Origin: Betaproteobacteria bacterium | Lineage (GTDB): Bacteria; Pseudomonadota; Gammaproteobacteria; Burkholderiales; Rhodocyclaceae | Assembly: GCA_016194935.1 (NCBI GenBank) | Contig: JACQAO010000095.1 | Coordinates: 1 to 34,242 of the forward strand | Length of the DNA stretch: 34,242 nt | Direction of reading: 5' to 3' | In this document: piece by piece, positions 7,704 through 18,055 of the stretch | Layout: each line of letters starts with the position of its first letter | How positions within the stretch are numbered: position 1 is the stretch's first letter | Made by a program: the position numbers and the translations under genes | Notes under the pieces: model-generated | Seen by the model: only the letters and a program-made list of their open reading frames with translations | What the model was told of the DNA's origin: nothing | Database searches by the model: none

Positions 7704-8422
7704 TTAATCCGCCATCTCCCACTTCTCGGCACTGGCGCCGGCGAGTGCGCGCACCCGCTCCTCGTCCTTGGCGAATTCGGCAGCCGGCCCCTCATACACG
7801 ACTTTGCCGTCGTCGAGCACGTAGGCGCGGTCGGCGATCTCCACCGCAGCACGCACGTTCTGCTCGACCAGCAGTACCGACATGCCTTCCTTGCGCATGG
7901 CGACGATGACGTTGAGAACATCCTGCACGATCAGCGGCGCCAGCCCTTGCGACGGCTCATCCAGCAGCAGCAGCCTGGGATTGAGCAACAGCGCACGCGA
8001 GATCGCCAGCATCTCCTGTTCGCCGCCCGACAACTGGCCACCCTTGGAGAGCCGCCGCTCTTTCAGGCGCGGGAACAGTCCGTAGATGCGGGGAATGTTC
8101 CATAGTCCAGGACGTTCGAGCGGTACCTTGAGGTTCTCCTCGACCGTCAAGGCGGCGAAAATCCGCCGGCCCTCCGGCACATAGCCGACGCCCAGCGCGG
8201 CGATCCGGTAAGCCGGCCAGGTCGTCGTCGTCTGCCCGAAGACCCGCACTGCGCCTTGGCGCGCGCGGGTCAGCCCGATGATGCTGCGAAGCGTGGTGGT
8301 CTTGCCCGCGCCGTTGCGCCCGAGCAAGGCGACAATCTCGCCTTCGCCGACCGTGAGCCCGACGCCGTGCAAAATGTGGCTCTTGCCATAGAAAGTATGC
8401 AGGTCTTCTGCTTCGAGCATAT

Positions 8423-8426
<4 letters not shown>
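7704..8426 (-). CDS. livF: Branched-chain amino acid-type ABC importer, ATPase LivF
   Basis: This 240-residue ATP-binding subunit has Walker A GRNGAGKTT (about residues 36-44), signature LSGGEQEM and Walker B LLLLDEPSQGLAP, all typical of LivF. It pairs with LivG to power the LivHM membrane channel. The start codon overlaps the livG stop by four bases. It is followed at 24 bases by the hydroxyacid dehydrogenase. HAAT-family importers carry branched-chain amino acids, but also urea, amides and aromatic acids, so the name reflects family and not a proven substrate. Confidence 0.93.
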
Positions 8427-9168
<742 letters not shown>

Positions 9169-9172
<4 letters not shown>

Positions 9173-10122
9173 GACTTGGCCTTTCTCCTCAGCATGCCGA
9201 GCACGCCGCGCGGGAAAAACAGCACCACCAGGACGAAGAACAGGCCGATGATGGACATCCAGTTTTCGGTGTGGCTGGAAACGAAGTCCTGCAGCACCAC
9301 GAAAATCGCCGCGCCGACCAGCGGCCCCCAGAAGGAGCGCATGCCGCCCAGCACCGCCATGATCACGAAATTTCCCGATTGGCTCCAGTGCAATGCGCGC
9401 GGATCGACGAAATTGCTGAGCAGCGCGAACAGCGTGCCGGCCAGGCTGGCAAACAGGCAGGAGATGACGAACGACAGCCAGATATGCTGCTCCACGGGAA
9501 TCCCCAGAAAGCGCGCCCGCCGTTCGTTCTCACGGATTGCCAGCAGGGTTCTGCCGAAGGGTGAACGCAACAGCAGCGCCATGATGCCGACGGCGATGGC
9601 AAACAGGATCAGTACCAGATAATAGTAAGCCTTGTCATTGCCGAGAATGTCGATCTTGCCCAGGCCCAGATCGAGCGCATGGCGTTGCCACCCGGTCAAG
9701 CCGTCGTCGCCGCCGGTCACCGCGTTCCAGCGGATGGCGATGAAGAAGAACACCTGGCCGAAGGCAATCGTCACCATGGCGAAATAGACTCCGCGCAGCT
9801 TGACGATCAGGGCGCCGATCAAGGCGGCGGCCAGCGTGCCGAGGACGACGCCGACAAGGATGGAAAGCGGCGTGCTCGGCGCGAGATATTTGATCGCCAT
9901 GCCCGCGCCATAGGCGCCGAGACCGAAGTAGGCGGCATGACCGAAGGACAGCACGCCGGTGAAGCCGAGCAGAAAATTCAGCGCCATCGCCGCCAGGCCG
10001 AGTACCAGCACGCGGGTGCCGAGCTCCGTGTAGCCGCCGATCAGCGCCATCCAGTAGGGCATGGTCAGCAGGATCAGCCAGACCAGTGCGGTCGAGGCCC
10101 GCTGCCGGTTGAACCCGCTCAT
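9169..10122 (-). CDS. livM: Branched-chain amino acid-type ABC importer, permease LivM
   Basis: This 317-residue integral membrane protein has about nine hydrophobic helices. The LivM hallmarks are FLLGFTGVLSFGHAAYFGLGAYGAG near residues 50-75 and the cytoplasmic loop RENERRARFLGIPVEQHIW that contacts the ATPases. It forms the channel with LivH. It overlaps livG by four bases and livH by four bases. Nothing is truncated or odd in the sequence. Confidence 0.93.
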
Positions 10123-10988
10123 TGCAGCCTCCCTTCTTCACCCAGCAGGCCGCGCGGCCTGACCAGCAGCACTGCCCCCATCATCACATACATCACCGCC
10201 TCGGTCGCAGATGGAAAAAATACCGTGGTGAGCCCGGAGGCGACGCCGATCAGCAGGCCGCCGAGCAGCGTACCCGGCAGGCTGCCCAGGCCGCCGACGA
10301 TGATGGCGACGAAGCTCGGCATGATCAGTGAACTGCCGATGGTCGGATCGAGCCCGAGCATGCCCGCCGCCAGCACTCCCGCCAGGCCGGCGAGATAGAT
10401 ACCCAGGCCGAAGTTCAGGTTGCGCAGCAGGCGCACATTGACCCCCAGCACCGAGACCGTTTCCAGATCCGCGGTGCCGGCCCGGATACGCATTCCCAGA
10501 CGGGTGCGGGAGAGAATGTAGAACAAGGCGCCAACCGCCACCGAGACCAGCGCGACCATGAACAGACGATAGCCGGTGAGAAAGAAATACTCGCTGGAGA
10601 GCGGCGTGGTCAGCCATTCCGGTATCGGGTAGGGGAGGCTTTGCGCGCCCCAGATCAGGCGTGTCCCGTCCTCCAGAATGTAGGCCAGGCCGAAGGTCAG
10701 CAGCAGGCTGTAGAGCGGATCGCGCTGGTACAGGCGGCGGATCAGGAAGCGCTCGACGAACAGGCCGAGCAGCGCCGTCAGTATCGGCGCGAACAGCAGG
10801 CCGCCCCAGAAGCCGACGTAGGGAATCAGCGAATAGGCGATGTAGGCGCCGATTGCCAGGAAGCCGCCGTGGGCGAAATTAATTACGCCGCTGAGATTGA
10901 GGATCAGCGACAGGCCGAGCGCCATCAATGCATAAAATGCGCCGACGATCAGCCCGTTAAAAACATTGAATATGAGTAATTGGGTCAT
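10119..10988 (-). CDS. livH: Branched-chain amino acid-type ABC importer, permease LivH
   Basis: This 289-residue integral membrane protein contains the LivH signatures NGLIVGAFYALMALGLSLI (residues 10-28) and LSGVINFAHGGFLAIGAY. The C-terminal part has VGGLGSLPGTLLGGLLIG, the coupling region for the ATPases. It is the first of four tightly overlapping genes. It is separated from the binding-protein gene upstream by 132 bases that contain a strong hairpin, which suggests that permease and ATPases are made in smaller amounts than the binding protein. Confidence 0.93.
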   Translation of the reverse strand: MTQLLIFNVFNGLIVGAFYALMALGLSLILNLSGVINFAHGGFLAIGAYIAYSLIPYVGFWGGLLFAPILTALLGLFVERFLIRRLYQRDPLYSLLLTFGLAYILEDGTRLIWGAQSLPYPIPEWLTTPLSSEYFFLTGYRLFMVALVSVAVGALFYILSRTRLGMRIRAGTADLETVSVLGVNVRLLRNLNFGLGIYLAGLAGVLAAGMLGLDPTIGSSLIMPSFVAIIVGGLGSLPGTLLGGLLIGVASGLTTVFFPSATEAVMYVMMGAVLLVRPRGLLGEEGRLQ

Positions 10989-11056
10989 GGAGTGTCGCGC
11001 CTATTGTAGGGTTCTTTCCACCAAGCGGCTCGCCGCCGGCAACGGTACGGCACAGC

Positions 11057-11096
11057 CCGGCCACCGGGCGTCATGGTTGCGACGCCCGGTGGCCGG
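11057..11096 (-). terminator. Perfect 16-bp hairpin between livK and livH
   Basis: Positions 11057-11072 and 11081-11096 are perfect inverse complements (arm CCGGCCACCGGGCGTC) around an eight-base loop. The stem is very GC-rich but is not followed by a clear T-run on the minus strand. In binding-protein operons such hairpins protect the upstream mRNA from 3' exonucleases or act as partial terminators, which raises expression of the periplasmic protein over the membrane parts. The structure is seen directly; its role is inference. Confidence 0.7.
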
Positions 11097-11120
11097 AAGT
11101 TCAGGTCAGTCAGCCGGTTT

Positions 11121-12386
11121 TCAGCTTGGCCAAACCATCTTGCAGCCGGATTCCTCGACGGTTCCCGCCACCTCGCTGCCCTTGACGATCTCGGTAACGT
11201 GGAACAGATCGTCTTCGCCGGCGGAACCTTTGGCCTGCGCGTTGCCCACGTAGAGCGTGGGGATCAACTGGTTCTGGCCGGCGCGGAAGAACGGCTGCTC
11301 CGGCATCAGCGCCACCTCGGGCGGGAGCTTCAGGCCCTGTAGCGCCTTGGCCACTTTGTGGGCATCCAGGGACTTAGCCTGATTGGCGGCCAGGGCGCAG
11401 CTCCAGGCCGAGGCGAAGCCGAACCAGGTGCGGGCGGTCGGCACCCTGCCGGTCTTCTTCTTGATCGCGGCGACGAATTCTGCGACATGCGGCACGCCCG
11501 GCTGGTTCCAGTACCACTCGAACACCCAGGTACCGATGCGCGCTTCGGGCGGCAGCCCTTCGAGGGCTTCCAGTTCCTGCTGGGCGCCGGCCAGGTGGAA
11601 ACGTTTGTCCAGGCCAAACTGAACCGCCTGCTTGATGCAATTGATCATGTCGTTGCCCTGGGGCAGGAAAATGATTACATCAGGCTTCGCCGCCTGGGCC
11701 TTGATCAGATAGGAAGAGAAGTCTGTGGCGCCTAAAGGCGTCAGGTCGCCGCCCACCTTGACCGCGCCGATCTTGGCGGCGGCTTTTTCCAGGCCAGCCT
11801 GGAGCGTGTGGCCGAAGGCGTAGTCGGGCGTGATGAAATACCATTTCTTGCCGCCCTTCTTGAGCAGCTCGGGGGCGACAGCATAAGCCTCCATCTGGGT
11901 GGTGTTGCAAACCCGGAACACATTCCAGTGGCAGCTTGCACCGGTGATGGCGTCGGTATGGCCGCCGGGTACGATGTGCACTACTCCCTTCTCGTTGGAT
12001 ACCTGGGCCATGGCCAGCGCCAGCGCGGAGTTGACGTTGCCGAGGAGAAAATTCACATTGTCGCGCTCGATCAGCTTGCGTGATTTCTGCACCGCCGTGC
12101 CGGCGTCGCCGCTGGTGGAATCCTCAACCAGTAGCGTGACCGGTCGACCAATAATGCCGCCCTTGGCGTTGATCTGTTCGATGGCGAGCTGGCAACCGAT
12201 CAGCTCGTTCTTGCCAACTGCGGCATAGGTGCCGGTCAGCGGATTGCATAAACCGATCTTGACCGGCTCGGCGGCGCGTGCGCTGCCGATGAACGGCGCC
12301 GCGAGTTGCACGACGCCCGCCGCGGCAGCGGCCTTGATCACGCCACGACGGCTGATCTTTGTTTCCAGCAAGTTCTTGTCCGACAT
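11121..12386 (-). CDS. livK: Periplasmic binding protein of the Liv-type importer, Tat signal
   Basis: This 421-residue protein belongs to the Peripla_BP_6 (LivJ/LivK/AmiC) family. It starts with a twin-arginine-type signal (SRRGVIK at residues 12-18, hydrophobic AAAAAGVVQLAAP, cleavage near ARA-A), so it may be exported folded. The mature part begins PVKIGLCNPLTGTYAAVG, the usual first strand. It captures the solute and delivers it to LivHM. The substrate cannot be read: relatives bind leucine, amides, urea or aromatic acids. The neighbouring 2-hydroxyacid dehydrogenase and amidase-like hydrolase make an acid or amide substrate worth considering. Confidence 0.85.
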   Translation of the reverse strand: MSDKNLLETKISRRGVIKAAAAAGVVQLAAPFIGSARAAEPVKIGLCNPLTGTYAAVGKNELIGCQLAIEQINAKGGIIGRPVTLLVEDSTSGDAGTAVQKSRKLIERDNVNFLLGNVNSALALAMAQVSNEKGVVHIVPGGHTDAITGASCHWNVFRVCNTTQMEAYAVAPELLKKGGKKWYFITPDYAFGHTLQAGLEKAAAKIGAVKVGGDLTPLGATDFSSYLIKAQAAKPDVIIFLPQGNDMINCIKQAVQFGLDKRFHLAGAQQELEALEGLPPEARIGTWVFEWYWNQPGVPHVAEFVAAIKKKTGRVPTARTWFGFASAWSCALAANQAKSLDAHKVAKALQGLKLPPEVALMPEQPFFRAGQNQLIPTLYVGNAQAKGSAGEDDLFHVTEIVKGSEVAGTVEESGCKMVWPS

Positions 12387-12648
12387 GTGTTGTCTCCTCT
12401 TGGTGAATGCAGTTTCGTTTGTGTCGCTCCGGCTGACTGCCTGGCGACGGCTTATACGACTCAGTAGGCAAGCGAACTGTTTCTCTTATTTCCGGCCTTG
12501 GAGCCTGAGTTCCGGGACACTCGATCAAGATACGGCGCTAAAATTATTTTTACACATTCCCTTCAAAGATAGGCTCGCAGCCAGAAGACTAGGAGAGCGC
12601 GAGTCGACGGAAGTTCCGTTCTTATCTCTAAATCAGAAAATCAGAATA

Positions 12649-13332
12649 TCAGAACAATCCGGAAGCGATATTGATGGTCAGCGCCACCAGGGTGGTGTTG
12701 AAGAAAAAAGCCAGGATGCAGTGCACCAAGCCGGTTCTGCGCATTGTCCGGCTGGTGAAGCTGACGTCGGCGGTCTGGCCGGAGGTGCCGATGACACAGG
12801 AAAAGTAGAGAAAATCCCCGTAGTCCGGCGCATGCCCGCCGGGGAAGGCCAATCCGCCGGGGCTGCCCCGCGCTTCCGCCAGATAGTAGTCATGCGCATA
12901 GTGCAGCGCGAACATCACCTGGGTAAACGCCCAGGAGGAGAGGATGGTCAGCGCGGCCAGCGCGATATGGGTGTAGCGCAGCGTGCCGTGCATGTCCCGG
13001 GTGACTGCAAGTTCCGCCACGATGGCGCCGATGCTGACGATGGCGGCGGCAACCACCAGGGCCAGCACCATGATCCGCCCTTCGTCTTGCAGGAGTGCGC
13101 GGGTACGCATTCTTTCGTGGGTTGACCAGAACATCATATGCGCCGCAAGCGCCAGATAGCAGCAGGCGCCGACGTTCCAGCTGATGATCAGACGGGTGAT
13201 TCCGTGCTGGGCCAGCGAGGGCGGCAGCAGCCATGCCGTCATCAGCCCCAGTGCGGCGCAAATGATCAGCCTGGGCCGCGCCATGAACTGGCGTACCAGC
13301 CTGGAGCGGTGGGGTTGCGAAGGAATTTCCAT
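12649..13332 (-). CDS. DUF1345 family integral membrane protein
   Basis: This 227-residue protein has about five hydrophobic helices. The family landmarks are [18 protein letters not shown] near the start, [17 protein letters not shown] in the middle and the [25 protein letters not shown] segment near the C-terminus. The function of DUF1345 proteins is unknown. It is divergent from the cyclic-di-GMP gene and lies 262 bases upstream of livK on the same strand; nothing clear was recognised in that gap. There is no sign that it belongs to the importer operon. Confidence 0.85.
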   Translation of the reverse strand: MEIPSQPHRSRLVRQFMARPRLIICAALGLMTAWLLPPSLAQHGITRLIISWNVGACCYLALAAHMMFWSTHERMRTRALLQDEGRIMVLALVVAAAIVSIGAIVAELAVTRDMHGTLRYTHIALAALTILSSWAFTQVMFALHYAHDYYLAEARGSPGGLAFPGGHAPDYGDFLYFSCVIGTSGQTADVSFTSRTMRRTGLVHCILAFFFNTTLVALTINIASGLF

Positions 13333-13483
13333 CGTGGGCTATGCTAACGCATCCATCGGAAAGCGGGCTGCTGTATGGACCAGACAGGGCCGGACGCCAG
13401 TCATCATTCTGTCATATGGTGCGGTTAACATGAAATGTACTGAAGACTTTCCCGTCGTTTGCCCACATCCCGGATCGATCATC

Positions 13484-15427
13484 ATGAAAAACGCCCTTGC
13501 TGAAAACCCGTCGATACCCATGTCCCAATTACGGGCGCTGGTCGAACAAGTGTCTTTCCTCGGAAAAATGAACACGCCGCAAGCGCAACCCAGCCAGGCC
13601 GATGCACAGACGGCGCCAGCCCACCCGTCGCCTCTGCGCGGCCGCGACGACCTGCTGGGGCATTTGCACGAGATCATCAATCTCAGGCAGCTTACGCCAT
13701 TGTTTCAGCCGATCGTGGACATGCGCAACGGTGAAATCATGGGCTATGAGGGCTTGATCCGCGGACCTTCGGATAGCCCTCTGCACGCCCCCATCAACCT
13801 GTTCAAGGCAGCCAGCAACTATGGCCTGACGGTCAAGGTCGAGCACCTGTGCCGTCGCGTGGTGCTGGAAAATTTTCTAAATCTCGATCTGCCCGGTAAA
13901 CTTTTCCTCAATGTAAGCCCGGAATGTCTTTTGGATCGCGGCATGAAGCACGGCGAAACGCTGGGCTTCATCCGCGAACTCGGCCTCAGTCCGGAGCGCG
14001 TGATCATCGAGCTGACTGAAAACCAGCCGACCTATGACTACAACCTGTTGCGCGACGCCGTGGCGCACTATCGCTCGATGGGATTCAAAATCGCCATCGA
14101 CGATCTCGGCGAGGGATTTTCCAGCCTGCGCCTGTGGTCCGAGTTGCGCCCCGAGTTTGTGAAAATCGACATGCACTTTGTCCAGGGTATCAATCAGGAT
14201 CCGGTAAAACTCCAGTTTGTCCGTTCCATCCAGGAAATCGCGCAAAACTCGGAATCCCTGGTGATCGCCGAAGGCATCGAAACCCTGGCCGAGCTGGGCG
14301 TCATCCGCGACCTGGGGATTGCCTGCGGCCAGGGCTATTACATTGCCCGTCCGTACAGCCAGCCCGCCACGACGCTGGCGGCTGAAGTTTCCAAATCGCT
14401 GCGGCAGCGCATCGGCCACGCCGCCAGGAGCACCCAGGCGCTCAGAAAAGTGACGGTCGCCAAATTGCTGCGCGCAACACCGCCGGTAACGACGGGGATT
14501 ACCAATAACCAGGTGTTCGAAATGTTTACCGCCGCGCCGGAACTGCAAACCATTGCGGTGGTCACCGACGGCATCCCGCGCGGCATCATCAGCCGCTATG
14601 CCGTCATCGAACGTTATGCTCACCCTTACTGGCGGGACCTGCATGGCCGGAAATCCTGCAAGCACCTGATGGATTCCGAGCCGGTGGTCGTCGAAATGGA
14701 TATCAGCGTGCAGGACCTCAGCCATATCATGGTCAAAGCCGATCCGCGCCAGTTGGCCAACGGTTTTATTCTGACCGAGCAGGGCAAGTATCAGGGCGTA
14801 GGCTCCAGCCATGACCTGATGGCGGAAATCACCAAGCTGCAGATCGACGCCGCCAAATACGCTAATCCGCTCACCCAGTTGCCGGGCAATGTGCCGATCA
14901 GCGAACACATCGACCTGCTGCTGCATAGCCAGGCAAAGTTTGCGGCATGCTACTGCGATCTGGACCACTTCAAGCCTTTCAACGATGTCTACGGATACCA
15001 GAAGGGCGACGATGTGATTCAGTTGGTTGGACGAATCCTGGCGGAGCATTGCGATCCCGACCTGGATTTTGTCGGGCATATCGGCGGCGACGATTTCATG
15101 ATCCTGTTTCAGAGCGAGGATGTGGAGGTGCGTTGCAAACAGATACTGGAAGTATTCGGCGAGGCGATACTCGAATTCTCCAGTATTCAGGATCGGGAGC
15201 TGGGCGGTTATTTCACCGAGGACAGGCAGGGCAAGAAAGCTTTTTGTCCCCTGATCAGCATATCCCTGGGCGTGGTCAGCGTCGAGCCGGGCGAATACTA
15301 CAGCCACCACCAGATCTCGGTGGCGGTGGCGGAAGCGAAAAAACAGGCGAAAAAATTGTACGGCAACAGCCTGTTCATCGAGCGCCGCAACCAGCAGAAC
15401 CAGCACACCTTGTTCGAAGTGGAGTGA
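13484..15427 (+). CDS. EAL-CBS-GGDEF cyclic-di-GMP signalling protein
   Basis: From the ATG at 13484 this is 647 residues. The EAL phosphodiesterase domain (about 65-300) keeps the metal and catalytic residues: E89 in YEGLIRG, N143 in NVSPE, E176 in ELTE, D206-D207 in IDDLG, K228 in VKID and E263 in AEGIE. A CBS-pair-like region (about 325-450) and a GGDEF domain (about 460-635) follow. The GGDEF signature reads GGDDF (534-538), with aspartate for the catalytic glutamate, so cyclase activity is uncertain. Activity as a phosphodiesterase that breaks down c-di-GMP is more likely. No transmembrane segment is visible. An in-frame ATG at 13430 would add 18 residues; neither start has a strong ribosome-binding site. 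Confidence 0.9.
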   Translation: MKNALAENPSIPMSQLRALVEQVSFLGKMNTPQAQPSQADAQTAPAHPSPLRGRDDLLGHLHEIINLRQLTPLFQPIVDMRNGEIMGYEGLIRGPSDSPLHAPINLFKAASNYGLTVKVEHLCRRVVLENFLNLDLPGKLFLNVSPECLLDRGMKHGETLGFIRELGLSPERVIIELTENQPTYDYNLLRDAVAHYRSMGFKIAIDDLGEGFSSLRLWSELRPEFVKIDMHFVQGINQDPVKLQFVRSIQEIAQNSESLVIAEGIETLAELGVIRDLGIACGQGYYIARPYSQPATTLAAEVSKSLRQRIGHAARSTQALRKVTVAKLLRATPPVTTGITNNQVFEMFTAAPELQTIAVVTDGIPRGIISRYAVIERYAHPYWRDLHGRKSCKHLMDSEPVVVEMDISVQDLSHIMVKADPRQLANGFILTEQGKYQGVGSSHDLMAEITKLQIDAAKYANPLTQLPGNVPISEHIDLLLHSQAKFAACYCDLDHFKPFNDVYGYQKGDDVIQLVGRILAEHCDPDLDFVGHIGGDDFMILFQSEDVEVRCKQILEVFGEAILEFSSIQDRELGGYFTEDRQGKKAFCPLISISLGVVSVEPGEYYSHHQISVAVAEAKKQAKKLYGNSLFIERRNQQNQHTLFEVE

Positions 15428-15458
15428 TGGAGCAGCGCCGAAGGACTTCCTGAATGTA

Positions 15459-16400
15459 TCAATGCTTCAAGGATGTTCCAGCGCGCGCAAGCCAGCGCAC
15501 GGTGCGCTGTAATGGTTCAGGTTGCAGGGTGGCGTGCTCGACGCCGAGCGTATGCAGCACTTCGCTGACATCGGCAAGGACGTGTTCCCAATCCCGCATA
15601 TCCTCGATGACCAGGTGGGCCGAGAGCGCGATCTGCTTCGACGATACGGCCCACAAATGCAGGTCATGCACCGAGTTGACACCCGACCGTGCGGCGATGG
15701 CGCTGCCTATCGCCTCCAGCGACAGGTGGCGCGGCACGCCTTCCATCAGCGTATGCAGGGTTTCGAGCAGCAGTCTGATGGTCGAGGCGAGGATCAGCGC
15801 GGCGATGGTCAGCGTCAGGATCGGGTCGATCGGCGTCCAACCGGTCAGTGTGATGACGATGCCCGCCACCAATGCGGCGACCGAGCCCAGCAGGTCGCCC
15901 AGCACATGCAGCAGCGCGCCGCGCGTATTGAAGGATTGCTCGCCGCGCGCCAGCATCAGCGCCACGACGATATTGACGATCAATCCGATCACCGCCACCA
16001 CCGCCACGGCTTCTCCATGCACCGCCTGCGGGGTCAGCAGACGCTGGATTGAGGCCACGGCGAGCGCGACGATGACAGCCAGCATCAACAGGGCGTTGAT
16101 CAACCCGGCCAGCACCTCGGCGCGCTGCATGCCGTAGCTGTGCCGGTGGGTGGCGGGCCGCGTGGATAGCCACGCGGCGAACAGCGCCAGCCCCAGCGAC
16201 AGGCTGTCCGTCACCATGTGACCGGCATCGCCCAGCAGCGCCAGCGACCCCGACCACCAGCCGGTCAGTGCTTCGACGCCGGCAAAACCGAATGTCAGGA
16301 TTAACGCCCAGCGCAGGCTGGTACTCGTTGCGTGGGTGGCGTGTGCGGTGTGCGTGTGCGCGTGAGGATGCGGGTGGTGTGCGTGGCTGTGATCGCTCAT
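15459..16400 (-). CDS. Cation diffusion facilitator (CzcD/ZitB type) metal efflux protein
   Basis: This 313-residue CDF-family antiporter exports Zn(II), Co(II) or similar ions from the cytoplasm. A histidine-rich N-terminus (about residues 4-25, with many alternating His) precedes six membrane helices. The transport-site residues are seen in LLGDAGHMVTD (helix 2) and in HVLGDLLGS (helix 5). The cytoplasmic C-terminal domain contains HDLHLWAVS. The gene starts nine bases after acr3 on the same strand, so it appears to be the last gene of the arsenic operon, an uncommon combination. The metal is not determined, although the His-rich end fits zinc. Confidence 0.92.
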   Translation of the reverse strand: MSDHSHAHHPHPHAHTHTAHATHATSTSLRWALILTFGFAGVEALTGWWSGSLALLGDAGHMVTDSLSLGLALFAAWLSTRPATHRHSYGMQRAEVLAGLINALLMLAVIVALAVASIQRLLTPQAVHGEAVAVVAVIGLIVNIVVALMLARGEQSFNTRGALLHVLGDLLGSVAALVAGIVITLTGWTPIDPILTLTIAALILASTIRLLLETLHTLMEGVPRHLSLEAIGSAIAARSGVNSVHDLHLWAVSSKQIALSAHLVIEDMRDWEHVLADVSEVLHTLGVEHATLQPEPLQRTVRWLARAGTSLKH

Positions 16401-16409
16401 GGTTTGAAA

Positions 16410-17504
16410 TTATCCGCCAGGCGCGTCCGCAGCGCCAGCGCCATGCTCGTACCAGCGCTTGCTGCCGTTCACTGCGCGCACCACCAGCAACATCACCGGG
16501 ACTTCGATCAACACGCCGACCACGGTCGCCAGCGCCGCGCCGGAATCGAAACCAAACAGGCTGATGGCGGCTGCCACGGCCAGCTCGAAGAAGTTGGAGG
16601 CGCCGATCAATGCCGATGGGCAGGCGACGCTGTGTTTCTCTCCAGCAACCCGGTTGAGCCAGTAGGCCAGGGACGAGTTGAAGAGTACCTGGATCAGGAT
16701 CGGTATTGCCAGCATGACGATAATCAGCGGCTGCCGCAGAATCGCCTCGCCCTGAAAGGCGAACAGCAGCACCAGCGTGACCAGCAGCGCGCTGATGGAA
16801 AACGGCGCTAGCCGCGCCAGCATCAACTGGAAAGTCTCCGCGCCGCTTTTGAGTAGCCGCCAGCGCCAGAGTTGCGCGAGTATCACCGGAATAACGATGT
16901 ACAGGACTACTGAGGTGAACAGCGTATCCCAGGGTACCGTGATCGACGAGATGCCCAGCAACAGGGCGACGATGGGCGCGAAAGCGAAAATCATCACCAG
17001 GTCGTTCAAGGCCACCTGCGACAGCGTGAAATAGGGATCGCCGTCAGTGAGCTTGCTCCACACGAACACCATCGCCGTGCACGGCGCGGCGGCCAGCAGG
17101 ATCAGTCCGGCGATATAACTGTCAAGCTGGTCGGCGGGCAAGTAGGTTGCGAATACATGACGAATAAAAATCCAGCCCAGCAGCGCCATCGAGAACGGCT
17201 TGACCGCCCAGTTGACGAACAGCGTCACGCCAATGCCGCGCCAGTGCGCCTTGACCTGATGCAGCGCGCCGAAATCGATTTTCACCAGCATGGGAATAAT
17301 CATCACCCAGATCAGCACGCCGACCGGCAGGTTCACCTGCGCCACGGTCATGCCGCCGAGCGCCTGGAACGGCGCGGGAAACGCCTGCCCCAGCGCAATG
17401 CCGACGACGATGCAGAGAAATACCCACAGCGTCAAATAGCGTTCGAAGAATCCTATCGCTGCGCCGCCAGCTTGCTTGGCTACAACTTCACACTGTGCGC
17501 TCAT
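16410..17504 (-). CDS. acr3: Arsenite efflux permease ACR3
   Basis: This 364-residue member of the bile/arsenite/riboflavin transporter superfamily has about ten membrane helices. The cysteine essential in ACR3 is in AAAPCTAMVFVWSKLTDGDP. The conserved glutamate region is ALIGASNFFELAVA. It extrudes arsenite (and sometimes antimonite) across the inner membrane. The gene starts three bases after arsC and ends nine bases before the CDF gene, in the order arsR-arsC-acr3-CDF. It is often labelled arsB, but the sequence is of the ACR3 type and not E. coli-type ArsB. Confidence 0.95.
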   Translation of the reverse strand: MSAQCEVVAKQAGGAAIGFFERYLTLWVFLCIVVGIALGQAFPAPFQALGGMTVAQVNLPVGVLIWVMIIPMLVKIDFGALHQVKAHWRGIGVTLFVNWAVKPFSMALLGWIFIRHVFATYLPADQLDSYIAGLILLAAAPCTAMVFVWSKLTDGDPYFTLSQVALNDLVMIFAFAPIVALLLGISSITVPWDTLFTSVVLYIVIPVILAQLWRWRLLKSGAETFQLMLARLAPFSISALLVTLVLLFAFQGEAILRQPLIIVMLAIPILIQVLFNSSLAYWLNRVAGEKHSVACPSALIGASNFFELAVAAAISLFGFDSGAALATVVGVLIEVPVMLLVVRAVNGSKRWYEHGAGAADAPGG

Positions 17505-17507
17505 GGC

Positions 17508-18017
17508 TTATTTCTCCGTTGCAGGAAGACGACCGATCTTGTCGAGTTCGCGCTTGATCGCCAGGGCGTCGAGTTTTGCCAGCGGCAGGCTGATGAACAG
17601 TGAGATGCGGCGATGCATTTCGGCAAACGCCCGGGAAAATGCTTTGCGTTTTTCCTCGTCGCTGCCCTCTACCGCCGCCGGGTCGGCGATGCCCCAGTGG
17701 GCCGTCATGGGCTGGCCCGGCCACACCGGACAGACTTCCTGAGCGGCGTTGTCGCAGACGGTAAACACGAAGTCGAAATGCGGTGCAGCCGGTAAGGCAA
17801 ATTCATCCCAACTCTTGCTGCGCAGATCGGTGACGGTCAGGCCCTGTTTGCCGAGCAAATCGATGGCCAAAGGATTCACCTTGCCGGCAGGCTGGCTGCC
17901 GGCGCTGTAAGCCTTGAAGCGGCCCTGGCCGAGATGATTGAGAATGGCCTCGGCAAGAATGCTGCGCGCCGAGTTGCCGGTGCACAAAAACAGTACATTG
18001 AAAAGACGGTCGGTCAT
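17508..18017 (-). CDS. arsC: Arsenate reductase, LMW phosphatase-like type
   Basis: This 169-residue cytoplasmic enzyme reduces arsenate to arsenite for export. The nucleophile loop is CTGNSAR (C12 to R18, a CX5R phosphatase motif). Two further cysteines, C88 in VCDNAAQ and C96 in EVCPVWPG, would relay the disulfide as in thioredoxin-linked ArsC enzymes. The C-terminal extension after about residue 130 is typical of the proteobacterial group found beside acr3. It sits 38 bases after arsR and three before acr3. Confidence 0.94.
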   Translation of the reverse strand: MTDRLFNVLFLCTGNSARSILAEAILNHLGQGRFKAYSAGSQPAGKVNPLAIDLLGKQGLTVTDLRSKSWDEFALPAAPHFDFVFTVCDNAAQEVCPVWPGQPMTAHWGIADPAAVEGSDEEKRKAFSRAFAEMHRRISLFISLPLAKLDALAIKRELDKIGRLPATEK

Positions 18018-18055
18018 GCTGTTTACTCCAGGATTATGAATGCGGGGCTGCGCTG

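Noticed and set aside
6681..8105. A long plus-strand frame of 474 codons
   Set aside because: It lies antisense to the hydroxyacid dehydrogenase and livF, which have full family motifs; it has no recognisable domain and arises from GC-rich codon bias.
13877..15406. A 509-codon minus-strand frame
   Set aside because: It mirrors the EAL-CBS-GGDEF gene, shows no domain and has the odd composition of a shadow frame.
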